Source of the DNA: Agarophyton chilense
Lineage: Eukaryota; Rhodophyta; Florideophyceae; Gracilariales; Gracilariaceae
DNA: 64,000 nucleotides
NCBI GenBank assembly: GCA_030374765.1
Contig: JARGXX010000031.1
Span: 372,001-436,000 of the forward strand
Direction: 5' to 3'
Below, piece after piece: positions 1 through 9,539 of the stretch. Numbering within the stretch: position 1 is the stretch's first letter; every line of letters starts with the position of its first letter. The notes under the pieces were generated by a model. That model did no database searches. It was given only the letters and a program-made list of their open reading frames with translations, and had not been told where the DNA came from. The translations under genes were made by a program, and so were the position numbers.

Positions 1-471
1 CCACCCGAGGACATTCATCTTGACCAGGGGAGTGCTTCACGCATGTCAGACCCAGGATACTACCGACCAGAGCGCTTCCCACAAGCTGCAAATATTCCTG
101 GCCTGTCAGTACCGCCTGCCCCATCTGCGCCACCGAGCAATATTCCGGGCTACGCACCGTACGATAGCATGCCGTACCCTGGTGCGCCGTATGCCCCACC
201 GCCTGGGATTCCCCCGACAGCCCCTCCGTTTGATCCCTCTGCCGGCGCTCCCGGAACACTGTATCCATTTCCGGATTATAATGCCCCTGGACAACCACCA
301 AGCTTTATTCCACCTCCCCCACATGCTCCGCATAGCGGCACCAGCCGAGACAATCGCGGTCCTGACGATGGTGGCGCATCGTTACCTCTTCCTCCCTCCC
401 TTCCTCCCAATCCCTCTTTTTTGAATGATGATGCATTGGAGGCAAGATTTAGAGACCTGAAAAAGAAATAG
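1..471 (+). CDS. IST1-like ESCRT-III-associated protein, 3' end only
   Basis: The frame is open from the left edge of the window, so this is the C-terminal part of a longer protein. The visible 156 residues are Pro/Gly/Tyr-rich and disordered-looking, and end in LNDDALEARFRDLKKK followed by TAG. That end fits the MIT-interacting motif (MIM1: L, then R, then L-K/R at fixed spacing) at the C terminus of IST1 proteins, after a Pro-rich linker. IST1 binds ESCRT-III and recruits Vps4 at endosomes and the midbody. The globular Ist1 domain would lie left of the window and is not seen, so the call rests on the tail motif and linker composition. Another ESCRT-III-like protein with a MIM1 tail is possible. 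The gene converges on GCSH with about 260 bp between the stops. Confidence 0.5.
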   Translation, partial: PPEDIHLDQGSASRMSDPGYYRPERFPQAANIPGLSVPPAPSAPPSNIPGYAPYDSMPYPGAPYAPPPGIPPTAPPFDPSAGAPGTLYPFPDYNAPGQPPSFIPPPPHAPHSGTSRDNRGPDDGGASLPLPPSLPPNPSFLNDDALEARFRDLKKK

Positions 472-729
472 GAATGTATTTGTGTAAACTAAGCACAGGC
501 GGAAGGATTCCTTTTACGCTAGTTTGTAAATGTTAAAATGAGAAAAGCCCACAACGGTGACAATGAAGATTTCTTCTTAGAATACGATGGTCTCTCACAG
601 ACAAAAGAAAAACTGAGGGGGTCGAGCGACGGTGCTACACGTCAGCGGTGTAGTGCTACAACAAGAGCCTGAAACTCGTAACGGATTCCGTTTTGAGGCA
701 TGGCTATGGGAAAGTAGATCATCATTCTA

Positions 730-1270
730 CTATTCCGCAAGGGTCTTTTCGTATTCCTCTGCACTCAGGAGCCCATCGAACTCGGCAGGATCAGAAACCT
801 TGACCTGGAAGATCCACCCACCATCATGGGGATCTGAGTTGATAAGATCTGCCTCGTCGGTAAGACTGGAGTTGACACCGACAATTTCACCAGTCAATGG
901 CGAGTATATATCGGCAGCCGCTTTGACAGATTCGACAGTGGCAGTGCGCTCGCCCGATACAGCCTCAGCACCGATGTCCGGCAAGTCAGCAAAGACAATA
1001 TCGCCGAGAGCAGACTGCGCATGATCAGTGATGCCAACTGTCACCACATCACCATCTTTCTTGGCCCATTCATGAGACGCCTTGTACTTGCGATCACTGG
1101 GGTCTTCGCGGTCGTTAAGAGATTGTTAGCCACGAATGTGGATGAGCTCAATCAGAAAATTGCCGTTCGAACTTACAAGAAGAGAAGGCACGTGCGAGCG
1201 ACGGGCGGAAAAAGGCGGGGGCCGTTTGCGCAACGCGACGCAATGGAAGGGAGCGAAGAATGGTAGCCAT
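730..1270 (-). CDS. GCSH: Glycine cleavage system H protein, mitochondrial, two exons
   Basis: H protein carries the aminomethyl intermediate on a lipoyl-lysine between the P, T and L proteins of mitochondrial glycine decarboxylase. Exon 2 (1103 down to 730) encodes a full lipoyl-domain H protein; the lipoylated lysine is in ESVKAAADIYSP (about residue 92). The usual N-terminal KYKASHEWAKKDGD is read only if the frame continues upstream to 1103. A separate upstream frame from the ATG at 1270 gives MATILRSLPLRRVAQ..., rich in Arg, Ala and Ser with no acidic residues, a good mitochondrial presequence. A donor GTAAGT (1176-1171) and an acceptor AG (1105-1104) join the two in phase, giving a 155-residue protein. 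The TAG stop is at 730-732. The acceptor choice rests on frame and conservation, not transcript data. Confidence 0.9.
1104..1176 (-). other. GCSH intron (73 bp)
   Basis: On the minus strand the intron begins with a consensus donor GTAAGT at 1176-1171 and ends in AG at 1105-1104. CTAAC-like and TTAAC-like branch candidates lie about 15-25 nt before the acceptor. Removing it joins a presequence exon to the conserved H-protein exon in phase (one base plus two bases of a Tyr codon). Unspliced, the exon 2 frame meets a TAA just upstream. Confidence 0.8.
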
Positions 1271-1701
1271 GATGATCGACCCAGGAAGAAGAAAGCGCGC
1301 AACGTGCGAGATGAGTGAGGTCGGAAACAAGGACAAAGGGTTAATATCTGTGTCAACGCCCAGGGCACTGCATAGAGTGCGGTTTTATCACTCACTCCGG
1401 AAGTGTAACGGTGGGCTAATAAATGCACAGGGGCAATCGTCCAAAAACGAGCGCACAAAGGAAGCATCGTGTGGCTAGCGACGCAGATCGCGTGCATCAC
1501 CTGCGCCAGATCTGCGCGCATCATGCTCAAATCTGTTGAACCACGTGTCAATTCTGTATGCCCTAAGGCTCAGCTTAGGATCCGATGTTCTCCACCGCGA
1601 AGCAATTACCTTTCGATAAACAACAAAGATTCACGACCCTAGTAATTCGCCTCTCCGGCTGCGACGGAGTCCTGTAGGCCCTCTGCTTACCAGAGCTCTC
1701 G
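1271..1701. other. Intergenic spacer between GCSH start and RPA43 stop
   Basis: This 431-bp spacer separates two minus-strand genes, so it should hold the GCSH promoter and the RPA43 3' end. No convincing ORF, repeat or TATA box was seen. Confidence 0.4.
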
Positions 1702-4041
1702 TCATCGGGCCTGCCACCGGCGCACCAGACTACGCGAGATTGCGTTTGCTAAAGCGCTCCCCTCTGCTGTTCTACTTGGCCCCATAACTTCTGCCTCCTC
1801 TTTTTGTTCCGCAGCCTCCTGCTTGTGTCGCAATTTTTTCTTCTTCTTCTTCTTTCGCCCACTCTCACTGTCTTCAGTTCGCTCGCGCTTCCGCTTCTTC
1901 TTCTTATCGCCTTTTTCGTGTGAGTCTCCTTTGGACGAAGCTCCCAGAATCAAATCCTTCTTCGCTTTAGTCAACTTGTCCACCTTTTGTTGTCCACCTT
2001 CTATCCCTTCCAGTTTCTCCTCGTCTTTCTTGATACCTTTCTTTGCGTCCTCGATCTGTGTTTTCACAGGCACTTCTTCACTTCCATCCCCATCCCGATT
2101 CACTATTCCATGGACCTGAGTGCGAAACTGAACTTGACCGTCCTTCACAGGCTCGCTTTTTGTATCTGCTAGTTCTTGCGAGATCAGCGGCGCAAGATTG
2201 ACTGCCTCTAACGCTGACTCATACTTAGTTGATAGAACACGATTCTGAGACAATGATTTGTCCTCATTACGCTTGCCACCTGTTTCTTTCACACCAGATG
2301 TATCGCCATGCCTATCAGTGGACTCGCCATCTGGGAACGAAGCTGCACTACGTAAAGAACTTTGAGTCTTCTTCACTTCATTTCGTTGACTTTCTCTGTA
2401 ACTCTCACTCAAGTCGTGCTCGCGGCGTTTTCTCTTCTTCTCTCTCTTGTTCTCCTTATCGACTCGCTTCGACTTTTGCTTTTCTTTTTCTTTGCGCTTT
2501 TCTTTTTCTTTGCTTCTGTCTTTTTCTTTGCTTCTATCCTTTTCTTTGCTTCTATCCTTTTCTTTGCTTCTATCTTTTTCTTTTCTTCTATCTTTTTCTT
2601 TGCTTCTATCTTTATCTTTGCTCTTCTTCCGTTTCTTGACCTCCGTGAGACCCAGGTGCAATTTCTGTGACTCGATCTTTGGCTCAATCTTCTGTACCTC
2701 TAGCAGGGAATCTGAGTGGCGCCTTTTCTTTTTGCGTTTGGAGCCAGGCGGTCCATGCTTCTCTTTCTCATCCTTTCGGGCTTTCTTCTTTCTTTCGTGC
2801 TTGCTTTTGCGTACTTTGTCCTTACTCTTCTCGTCACTTGGTTCTACTCCTTGGGATTCTGTCCGTTCTATGGGTGTTTGCTCTTCAACCTTCACTTCTT
2901 CCTTGTGTTCCTTGTGTTTCAAAACGGACTTTTCAATATCTTCCCTCCCAACGTTTTCGAATTTCTCCTTGTTCCCAAAACTCTCAATATCCTCATGTTC
3001 TTCTGGTGCGGCGTGTTCAGCTTCCTCCTGTCGTTCGTTTCCAGTATTCCCAATTTCTGATGTTTTTTGTGTGTATGTTTCATCGGGCTCAGAAACCTCT
3101 TCCTCGTCATCGTCCTCTTCCACAAATTGTTGATGCCCACCTGTAGCGATTTCACTGTTCGGCGGTTTCAATTTTCTAGAACCAGTCTTTTCATGTTCAA
3201 TCTGGGGCTCTATCTCACTTTCGTTCGGTTGGCTATGTCTCATGCCGAATATGCTTGGGTTGGCAGGCGCTAGCATATCCCCAAAGGTGGAGTCTCCGCC
3301 CAATAACAGTTGGTCCGCGCCATGCTGGGAATTGCGTCTCTCCCGATGAATCGATGAACGCTTGGTGACATTGAGGACGTCGACGTTTGGCGAATCGCTA
3401 TCTTCGTGTTCTTCTTGTCGCGCAGACACAAATTGGTCGGGAATTTCTTCGTTCTGTGTCAATAATCCTAAGGGTCCTGGTATTGTAGTTTGGTCGCACA
3501 AACGAGTATCGAGGGACACCATGATCTGAAAGAGGCCTTCTTTGGTTGCTTTTGTCTCCTGAACGACGAACCTCACCTGTCTGCCCAACGTAAGGTCTCT
3601 TTCTGGTGATGCGAGGCTATCATATCTCTTCCATTTCTCAGGGTTTCTTGAATCAAAGTGAAACATGCCTGAAACATCATGAAGCGGAAGAACTGCGTGA
3701 AAGGTGCGAAACACCCTGAGCGCAATATGGTCCGGCCCGACGTAGTTAATGACACCAACTAGTACTGAACCGACTGGAGGGTTGAAAAGCAAAAGCGAAA
3801 TACGGCCAACCACGTGAGCAAACGGTGATGCATCAATAAAAGCAGGGGGTGCAAGCAACTTCAGCGGCCCAATATTGGATACCACGACGCCTTTGAGACT
3901 GTGGTTGTATCGCATGAGCAAATTTTCGAAGGCTGCTTGCGTGGCGCTGGTGACCGGATCCAGTAGTTGTGTAGGACTGAGCGCGAGATGCACGCGCGCG
4001 TCCACACGACGCCACGAGGCGCGGAGCGAAGGCGACGGCAT
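1702..4041 (-). CDS. POLR1F: DNA-directed RNA polymerase I subunit RPA43 with long charged tail
   Basis: RPA43 pairs with RPA14 in the Pol I stalk and binds the initiation factor RRN3; it acts in the nucleolus. The N-terminal third matches the family: an Rpb7-N-like segment with FENLLMRYNHSLKGVVVSNIG (about residues 39-59), then an OB-like part with PPVGSVLVGVINYVGPDHIALRV (from about residue 90). The predicted 779 residues are about twice the size of metazoan RPA43 (human about 340). The excess is a Lys/Glu/Arg-rich tail from about residue 290, including a tandem KEKDRS repeat and runs of seven or more lysines near the C terminus that would serve as nuclear or nucleolar targeting signals. 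The ATG at 4041-4039 is the first in frame and directly precedes the conserved region. No intron is needed. Large Phe/Ser-rich ORFs on the plus strand across the tail are shadows. Confidence 0.85.
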   Translation of the reverse strand: MPSPSLRASWRRVDARVHLALSPTQLLDPVTSATQAAFENLLMRYNHSLKGVVVSNIGPLKLLAPPAFIDASPFAHVVGRISLLLFNPPVGSVLVGVINYVGPDHIALRVFRTFHAVLPLHDVSGMFHFDSRNPEKWKRYDSLASPERDLTLGRQVRFVVQETKATKEGLFQIMVSLDTRLCDQTTIPGPLGLLTQNEEIPDQFVSARQEEHEDSDSPNVDVLNVTKRSSIHRERRNSQHGADQLLLGGDSTFGDMLAPANPSIFGMRHSQPNESEIEPQIEHEKTGSRKLKPPNSEIATGGHQQFVEEDDDEEEVSEPDETYTQKTSEIGNTGNERQEEAEHAAPEEHEDIESFGNKEKFENVGREDIEKSVLKHKEHKEEVKVEEQTPIERTESQGVEPSDEKSKDKVRKSKHERKKKARKDEKEKHGPPGSKRKKKRRHSDSLLEVQKIEPKIESQKLHLGLTEVKKRKKSKDKDRSKEKDRRKEKDRSKEKDRSKEKDRSKEKDRSKEKEKRKEKEKQKSKRVDKENKREKKRKRREHDLSESYRESQRNEVKKTQSSLRSAASFPDGESTDRHGDTSGVKETGGKRNEDKSLSQNRVLSTKYESALEAVNLAPLISQELADTKSEPVKDGQVQFRTQVHGIVNRDGDGSEEVPVKTQIEDAKKGIKKDEEKLEGIEGGQQKVDKLTKAKKDLILGASSKGDSHEKGDKKKKRKRERTEDSESGRKKKKKKKLRHKQEAAEQKEEAEVMGPSRTAEGSALANAISRSLVRRWQAR
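2480..2625 (-). repeat. Tandem 18-bp coding repeat (KEKDRS) in the RPA43 tail
   Basis: About six imperfect copies of an 18-bp unit encode Lys-Glu-Lys-Asp-Arg-Ser/Arg repeats, flanked by related KEKEKRKEKEK segments. On the plus strand this reads as repeated TTTTTCTTTGCTTCTATC. Low-complexity coding repeats like this change length easily. Confidence 0.85.
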
Positions 4042-5508
4042 TGTGAAGCGGAATGAAATGGATGTTGTTCGGGGCTGTGAGATTGAGAGCTTCTAGCTAG
4101 GGACGCGGATGATAGGTTGATTCGTCACCACCGGAAGGCAACGGGCACCATGGTCCGGAATCAATCTTCGGCGCACAGGTGCCTTATCTTTGGCACCGGT
4201 GCAGTGAGGAAGCACCGGCAACTGTGAAAGGGCTATCTATCAGCTGGTTCTTCTTCGCTGGGTTATGCAATTTTACCGCTTGAGATGGGCTTCGTGTGTA
4301 CCCTTGGTATCTATCTACATCATGAGCTCGAGGAAACAACTCTTTCCAAAAACACGATCGCGTTGCCGAAATCGATTTAGAATGCCTGTCTAAGCTTCGG
4401 CCACATTGCGCTGTCTCGTGCAGGTTTTTTTTCCCACCATCGAAGAACGCGTTTTCGTATCTTCACAAGGCTGGATCCACTTCGGTCTTGAGCATGGCTC
4501 ACTTCTTTCGTTTGGTCAGCCGCAGACTGTGTCGGTGGGGCGCTACAATATCTCGTGCAGATCCCAGGCAGACCCTCAAAAATCGCAACCTATGCCCGTT
4601 AAAGACCCGCAATGTTACCGGTTGCTGTCCAGGTCAACGGCCCTACTACAGGTTCGAAGGGTCCCTTTCGGGGAGCTCGAAAAGTTTGTAGCCTATTCTC
4701 CTTGCGGAAACTCCCAGCACAACAACCCAATACAAGGCGCGACCTGTATGTAGAGCATATGTAAGCGCCAGAAGCTCTCCCTCATTTGCTGATACCTCTA
4801 ACTTCACTTTGATTACAATACAACATATTGTAAGACGTTTCTGTTCAAAAGAACGTTCTCTCACAGGAAAGATCTCTCTACCTAACCCTTTTGTAGTAAT
4901 TAATTCAAGTAGTACATGTCGCTTTCACCGGGATCAAGAACAAAGCCCTCTCGACGTGGGAAGCACAGCCTTCTCGACATCGGTTCTAGCTAGGGTCTCT
5001 CTCTAGCGAGAGATCAATAACTTCCTATACTCCAGGTCTGCCATGACAATTATCTTTAAGAGGTGATATGAAAGTGCATGCAAAAACTATATCTCTTTAG
5101 TGGTTTCCTGAGAAAATTTCCTCCTTTCCGTGGAAGTACGATATCCTTAACATTACCTCTGAAAAAGAGAAGCGTGGTTTTACACGGTTTGGAAGTAGTA
5201 TTCCCTCGGTGCCATTTGCATGATCTACAAAGACTAGGATTTATTGTCGAATCGACAGTCACATGCTCTTTACTTGCTGTCGAACAAGTCCTCTCTAAAC
5301 AAATTACTTCGCAAGAACTTCGCTCAGTATTAAATTTCAAAAGAAAATATGTTTCAAAAACTCCAGGAACATTGTCACTTGCACGGATTGGGATCAAACA
5401 AGACTAGTTTCAAGTTGTGTGCTAAACGAATTCACTTTCCTAAAAAAAAGCGAGTGTTTTACGCATTGCTTTACTCTCCTCTATCTAGCTCGACATGATG
5501 TTTCCATT
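4042..5508. other. Non-coding stretch with a possible retroelement remnant
   Basis: No convincing host gene lies between RPA43 and HSP20. A minus-strand frame at 4646-4864 contains VSANEGELLALTYALHTGRAL, which faintly resembles the E-x-E-x-L-A-L helix of copia-type RNase H. It has no other RNase H motif, so this is only a hint. A 109-codon plus-strand ORF at 5078-5407 matches nothing I recognise. The first part should hold the RPA43 promoter. Confidence 0.3.
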
Positions 5509-6006
5509 TTATCCCTGAGTGATGGCAATTTTACGAGCACCAGTCTCGGTCTTCAGCGGAATCATCATCTTGAGGATTCCATCCTTGTTCTCCGCCTTGA
5601 TTGCGCTTTCATCTACTTTGTCCCCAACTTTAACCTGCAATACATAAACCATGCTGACTTTCTTTCCTTCACCCGTCTTGACACCATTTGTTCCGTTCTG
5701 TGCGGTACTATCCTTCTGTTCCTCTACAATTAGCCCAGTCGATTTGAAACGTCTTCCCGTGATGCACAAGTTGGATCCACGCATCTCAACCTCGATATGT
5801 TCCTTTTGAACACCGGGCAACTCGACCTCCAGATGGATCTTGTTCTGCTCTCGGTGGTATTCGTAGTTCGGGACATGATGTTGAGTACCATCTGAAGACC
5901 TGAAACTGTTTTCCATTTGATCGGCCAGCTGACGCAACCTGCCCAGCTCGCGGTTGGGGAAAGAGAACGGGAATAGTGGCTGCATGAGTGAGTTTGAGTG
6001 TTCCAT
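5509..6006 (-). CDS. Small heat-shock protein (HSP20 / alpha-crystallin)
   Basis: An ATP-independent chaperone that forms oligomers and holds unfolding proteins. The 165 residues contain an alpha-crystallin domain from about residue 48 (NYEYHREQNKIHLEVELPGV) to about 151, with the closing signature AIKAENKDGILKMMIP. The short C-terminal tail has RKIAITQG, an I-x-I motif that inserts into a neighbouring subunit. The N-terminal arm (MEHSNSLMQPLFPFSF) is short and aromatic and shows no targeting signal, so a cytosolic class is likely. The ATG at 6006-6004 is the natural start; the stop is TAA. No intron. A TATA box and a heat-shock element lie upstream in the right orientation, so heat induction is likely. 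Confidence 0.92.
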   Translation of the reverse strand: MEHSNSLMQPLFPFSFPNRELGRLRQLADQMENSFRSSDGTQHHVPNYEYHREQNKIHLEVELPGVQKEHIEVEMRGSNLCITGRRFKSTGLIVEEQKDSTAQNGTNGVKTGEGKKVSMVYVLQVKVGDKVDESAIKAENKDGILKMMIPLKTETGARKIAITQG

Positions 6007-6153
6007 TGATGCTTTGTTTGCGAACGGGAGTAGCGAACGAAAGAAATCTGGTCAACTAGTCGGACCTGTGTGTTGCACGGATGTGAGTGAAAGAAAGTGT
6101 GATTTGACTGGCGTGATGTGATGACTGCGCCTTGATGAGGGTGGTGTGATGGG

Positions 6154-6161
6154 CTTATATG
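6154..6161 (-). promoter_or_regulatory. TATA box of the HSP20 gene
   Basis: The minus strand reads CATATAAG about 150 bp upstream of the HSP20 ATG, which would give a 5' leader of about 110-120 nt. Confidence 0.5.
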
Positions 6162-6243
6162 GAAGCCAAATGGAAACAATGGAAGCTGCCATCTTTTCTA
6201 GTGGGATTTTTGTCTTCACTTTCGCTTACAGGACGTGGCACGG

Positions 6244-6257
6244 GGAAGCTTCTAGTA
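6244..6257 (-). promoter_or_regulatory. Heat-shock element upstream of HSP20
   Basis: GGAAGCTTCTAG contains the core inverted unit GAAnnTTC (6245-6252) followed by a partial third unit, about 85 bp upstream of the TATA box. Weaker TTCnnGA-like matches lie near 6338-6347. HSF trimers bind such arrays. Confidence 0.5.
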
Positions 6258-6349
6258 GACAGACAGCACGGGGTATGGAAAGGTTGGATCTCTGAGCGGT
6301 TTTGAGAAATTCTCACGCTTCCCCAAACTTCAGAATAGTCTAGAAACGT

Positions 6350-8445
6350 AACGGATGTCCATGTCTATCTCGCTGTGGATACGGAAGTGTCCACGTGAAA
6401 GGCTAGGAAACCCCAAATTATCCCTGGCATTTTGCGTTCGACTCAAAGCGGGAAGCGATAAAACATCGCGAAACATCCGTCATGCACAACCGTCGAGATT
6501 GTACTTGGCAGATTCCAGAAACCACCGTTGCCAGATTCTGGAACCTGATTCGCTGAACGGATTCCATTTGCTTGATCATTCAGGCCTTCGGCACAGGTGT
6601 GCAACGTGGATCGGTGACTTCTTATGCGCGCTTTCCATGTCACATACAACCGATCAGTTTTCTTGACCTAGATCAACGAAGGTAAACGAACACATACAGT
6701 AAAACCTCACTACAGTACTGTCCAAGGTATAATCCCTGCGTGTAAAGCCGCAGGATTAATGCAATGCGCAGCAGGGGAGCCGGCTAGCGTAGCAATGAGT
6801 CGGGACGAAGTTCCCCGTTGTCTCTTGACCTGAGCGGTCCCGTCTTCCTCGGCCCGCTCCGGGGTGTTTATTGAACACGACGGCGAGGTCGGCGCGAGCA
6901 CGACGCTGTGATCTCGTCGTACGTGGGCGTGCTGTCATATCTGGACAGCACGTCCCGATCAACCACGAGGGCTGAAGATTAGTACACTCCCCCCGGAAAA
7001 GTTCAGCAACATTCGCTCGACGCAATCCCCAGTGAAGAGTCCCTCAACCTGTTGGTTGTGTGTGGGCTTTTACGGGGTGGCGCCTGACAGAAGTGGGATT
7101 GGAACTTGAGCGCAGCGTTGGAATAAGTATGAGTTATATCGAAAAATCCGTCCTGAGCCGTAGGCGAGGGACCGATTTTGCTGCCGAGTGACCCGTTATC
7201 GCACGAGGTTTTCGATATAACGTGCTTATCGTACGAAAAAAGGCCCGATTTCATATCACAGGAAACAATTGTGATCACCAAGGACCGCTCAGATATCAGC
7301 ACTCCTACAGTGCAATAACACGCCATATGCCTCTTGCGATCGTAACTAAGACGATGAATCTAACTGCGAATGACAAATCTCCAAGCGAAAGTAAGACGCA
7401 GACTCAGTACGTCGCTAAGACAGAACGGTACATACGGATCACTGCACAAGAAACAATTGCTTGCGATGATGTTTGAATATACTGGTCCACACAAACGAAG
7501 TGTTGGTTGGAAGGACGCACGAATAGAACTTTATAGCAACAAAAGAAAAAAAACTCATACAAAAAGAGGCCCCAACGTAGTTTGAGTACACTACCAACGC
7601 GCGGTACATCTCCAGATCGTCATTTTACACTCGCCGATATTGTCTACAGGCAACTGAATCCCTACTTTAACAAAAAACGTGTTCACGAGTGAACGAAATG
7701 TGTGAAGTTTTGATTGGCTAAGTAAAAGAATGCGTCTTTGCCCTTCGGCTTTTCTGAAACCTGTTTGCTCTGTACATATAGTATCGCTCTCAGTCTATTC
7801 TTAAGACCACCTGAAGATTGGCCTTAACGATGCAACAGTCCATATTCAAAAATGAAGTACAGAGGAGCGCAAATGATCCTTGAGGCAGAAACCAAAGTGC
7901 CGCAAGCTGGAAGTTCAATCTCTCTGAACTTTATGCACCACGTGCAACAACCACCTGGTCTTCTCACAAACTGCGTCGTTATCGGCTTTCATGGCCAACA
8001 TTAAATACTATAGTCAAGCTATCATTTTTCCAGCTTTTTCGCAGCCAAAGGGGCCAACTACGAGCAATTTACAGATTAAATCAGCCGTTTGTGGCAACCA
8101 CATCTTGCAACAGTCTTTCACTTCACGCCCACCGCTTGCTCTGACTGTACACACCTCATAAGCGTAGATGCGTCACACATCGCGTTCAGATCCAATAAGC
8201 CTTCTCGTGAGGTATCAGACTGTGAAAAAGTCTCTTATGTGACACAGAAACTAATACGTCGTTGCAGTCTGCGCAAACAGGGTCCTTGACGCCCATAAAC
8301 CTCTGATGCAGATCAATAATCTCAGGCAAAAAGTAAGTTCTAGTTCCACACATTCGTTTTAGGGAAAAAAAGAGCGACACAGTTCTCTTCCGACCTATCT
8401 GAGCACACAGACAAACAAGTTCAACTAGTTGCCAAACAGTGGTAA
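6350..8445. other. Mostly non-coding stretch
   Basis: Apart from the inverted-repeat element at 7123-7232, no gene, RNA or LTR was recognised. Several ORFs of 60-107 codons occur on both strands with no recognisable domain and no supporting context. Confidence 0.35.
7123..7232. repeat. Small inverted-repeat (MITE-like) element
   Basis: GTTATATCGAAAA (7133-7145) is exactly inverted as TTTTCGATATAAC (7209-7221). Similarity continues outward and inward for roughly 30 bp per arm with a few mismatches. The arms enclose about 65 bp. TATA-rich ends of this kind are common in non-autonomous Tc1/mariner-pogo elements. No target duplication was confirmed and no transposase is nearby. Confidence 0.4.
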
Positions 8446-8490
8446 TTGAAAATTAGCAATCGGTCGAAAGAAATATTGATTACGAGATGT

Positions 8491-8904
8491 ATGCTTCACA
8501 TTTTCTTGAAAAGAAGAGAAGATACTTCTTACAACGAAATTTTCATGAAGAACAGAGCTTTTAATGATTACACGATTTATATGGAGTACGCTCTGAGAAA
8601 TCTTCGAACATGGGAAATTTTTTCCGAGGTGCAGTCACTGGTGCGGAAGATATATCCTGCCGAGAAACCAGGAATTGAAAGAAGTATATTGGCTACACTG
8701 AAAAGGAATGGTAATAAAAAACTGTCCAATGGATCCCCAACTTACTCATTCAACAAGTTTGCCCTTATTGTAAGGCTACAACAAGACGATGACCGGTGCC
8801 TTCGGGCGCTATTTAATGCTTGCGGTGCGGCCCCTAGCCGTCTGAATGCGATGCGCGTGTTCTCGGGAAGTGTTTTGCGGTGGAATCTCAAACAAATTCA
8901 ATGA
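8491..8904 (+). pseudogene. Unrecognised ORF fragment, probably truncated at the edge of Ty3 element 2
   Basis: An open frame starts near the ATG at 8491 (MLHIFLKRREDTSYNEIF) and runs to 8904. The middle (YALRNLRTWEIFSEVQSLVRKIY, then FNKFALIVRLQQDDDRCLRALF) looks like folded helical protein and not a shadow frame, but I do not recognise the family. From about 8846 another frame, belonging to the antisense gene of element 2, takes over. Composition changes there from AT-rich to GC-rich, so the true end is probably the breakpoint near 8,830-8,890. Confidence 0.35.
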
Positions 8905-9460
8905 CGTTCTTGCGGACTCCAGAGCACACTTTGTCCAGACGTCCACCGGGGGCGTCAACATCGCTCCGTCCTCTCCATTGGTTCACTTTCCTGCTTCGGT
9001 CACGGCTGCCGCCGAGAATCTCCGTCATGTCTGCCGTACCCTTGGTATCACTGCCTCGATGGACATTGCGACTGTCCTGAGAGAATCCTGCTCCTGGGCG
9101 CGTCGCTCGGCTCGCTACGCCGCGGTTGTCCAACAGGGTCAGGACCTGAAGATCGCCATGGTCAATATCCTGCAGCAGAATGCGCAGGCGATGTCCCAGA
9201 GGGTTACTGCCGACTTGAATGCCCGATATGGTCTCAATTTGAGTGACCGGGAGGTTTCTGATTGTGACAATAGCTCCTCAGGAGAATCCCGCCGAAGAAA
9301 CGTGCTCGGCTCGCTGGGGCCGGTTCGAGTGGTCCAATTGGCTCCTCGGGTGACCCTAATCTCGATTCTGCTCCTGCATGTTCCAATGAGGATGACGGAG
9401 TTACTCCTGCGCCGCCCCAGTGAGTCTTGTTGGTGTTTTAAGCGTTTATGCGGACCTTAG
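8846..9460 (+). CDS. Antisense accessory ORF of Ty3 element 2 (5'-truncated)
   Basis: The 204-codon frame lies in the part of element 2 left of the element 1 insertion. Once element 1 is removed, it sits on the strand opposite gag-pol and ends about 130 bp from the pol stop at 20676, so the genes converge. The central part (VTAAAENLRHVCRTLGITASMD, then VLRESCSWARRSARYAAVVQQG) looks like a folded helical domain. The C-terminal third is Ser/Arg-rich. No known family was recognised. The left end seems lost at the breakpoint near 8,850, so the ATG at 8846 may be fortuitous. Its middle resembles by eye the last block of the matching region in element 1 (QFLRGVGLNAQAASGDIGTLRD), but the match is weak. 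Confidence 0.4.
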   Translation: MRCACSREVFCGGISNKFNDVLADSRAHFVQTSTGGVNIAPSSPLVHFPASVTAAAENLRHVCRTLGITASMDIATVLRESCSWARRSARYAAVVQQGQDLKIAMVNILQQNAQAMSQRVTADLNARYGLNLSDREVSDCDNSSSGESRRRNVLGSLGPVRVVQLAPRVTLISILLLHVPMRMTELLLRRPSESCWCFKRLCGP

Positions 9461-9534
9461 GGTCATACCGAGGGCTATTAGGCCTCTTTTAGTTGTCAAA
9501 TAAATTAATTCTTGTGCTTTCCCAGGGTCGTTCT

Positions 9535-9539
9535 TGTAT
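9535..9539. repeat. Left target-site duplication of Ty3 element 1
   Basis: TGTAT directly before the LTR; the same five bases follow the right LTR at 20615-20619. Confidence 0.9.

Noticed and set aside
2229..3146. Large plus-strand Phe/Ser-rich ORFs
   Set aside because: They are the complement of the Lys/Glu-rich RPA43 tail.
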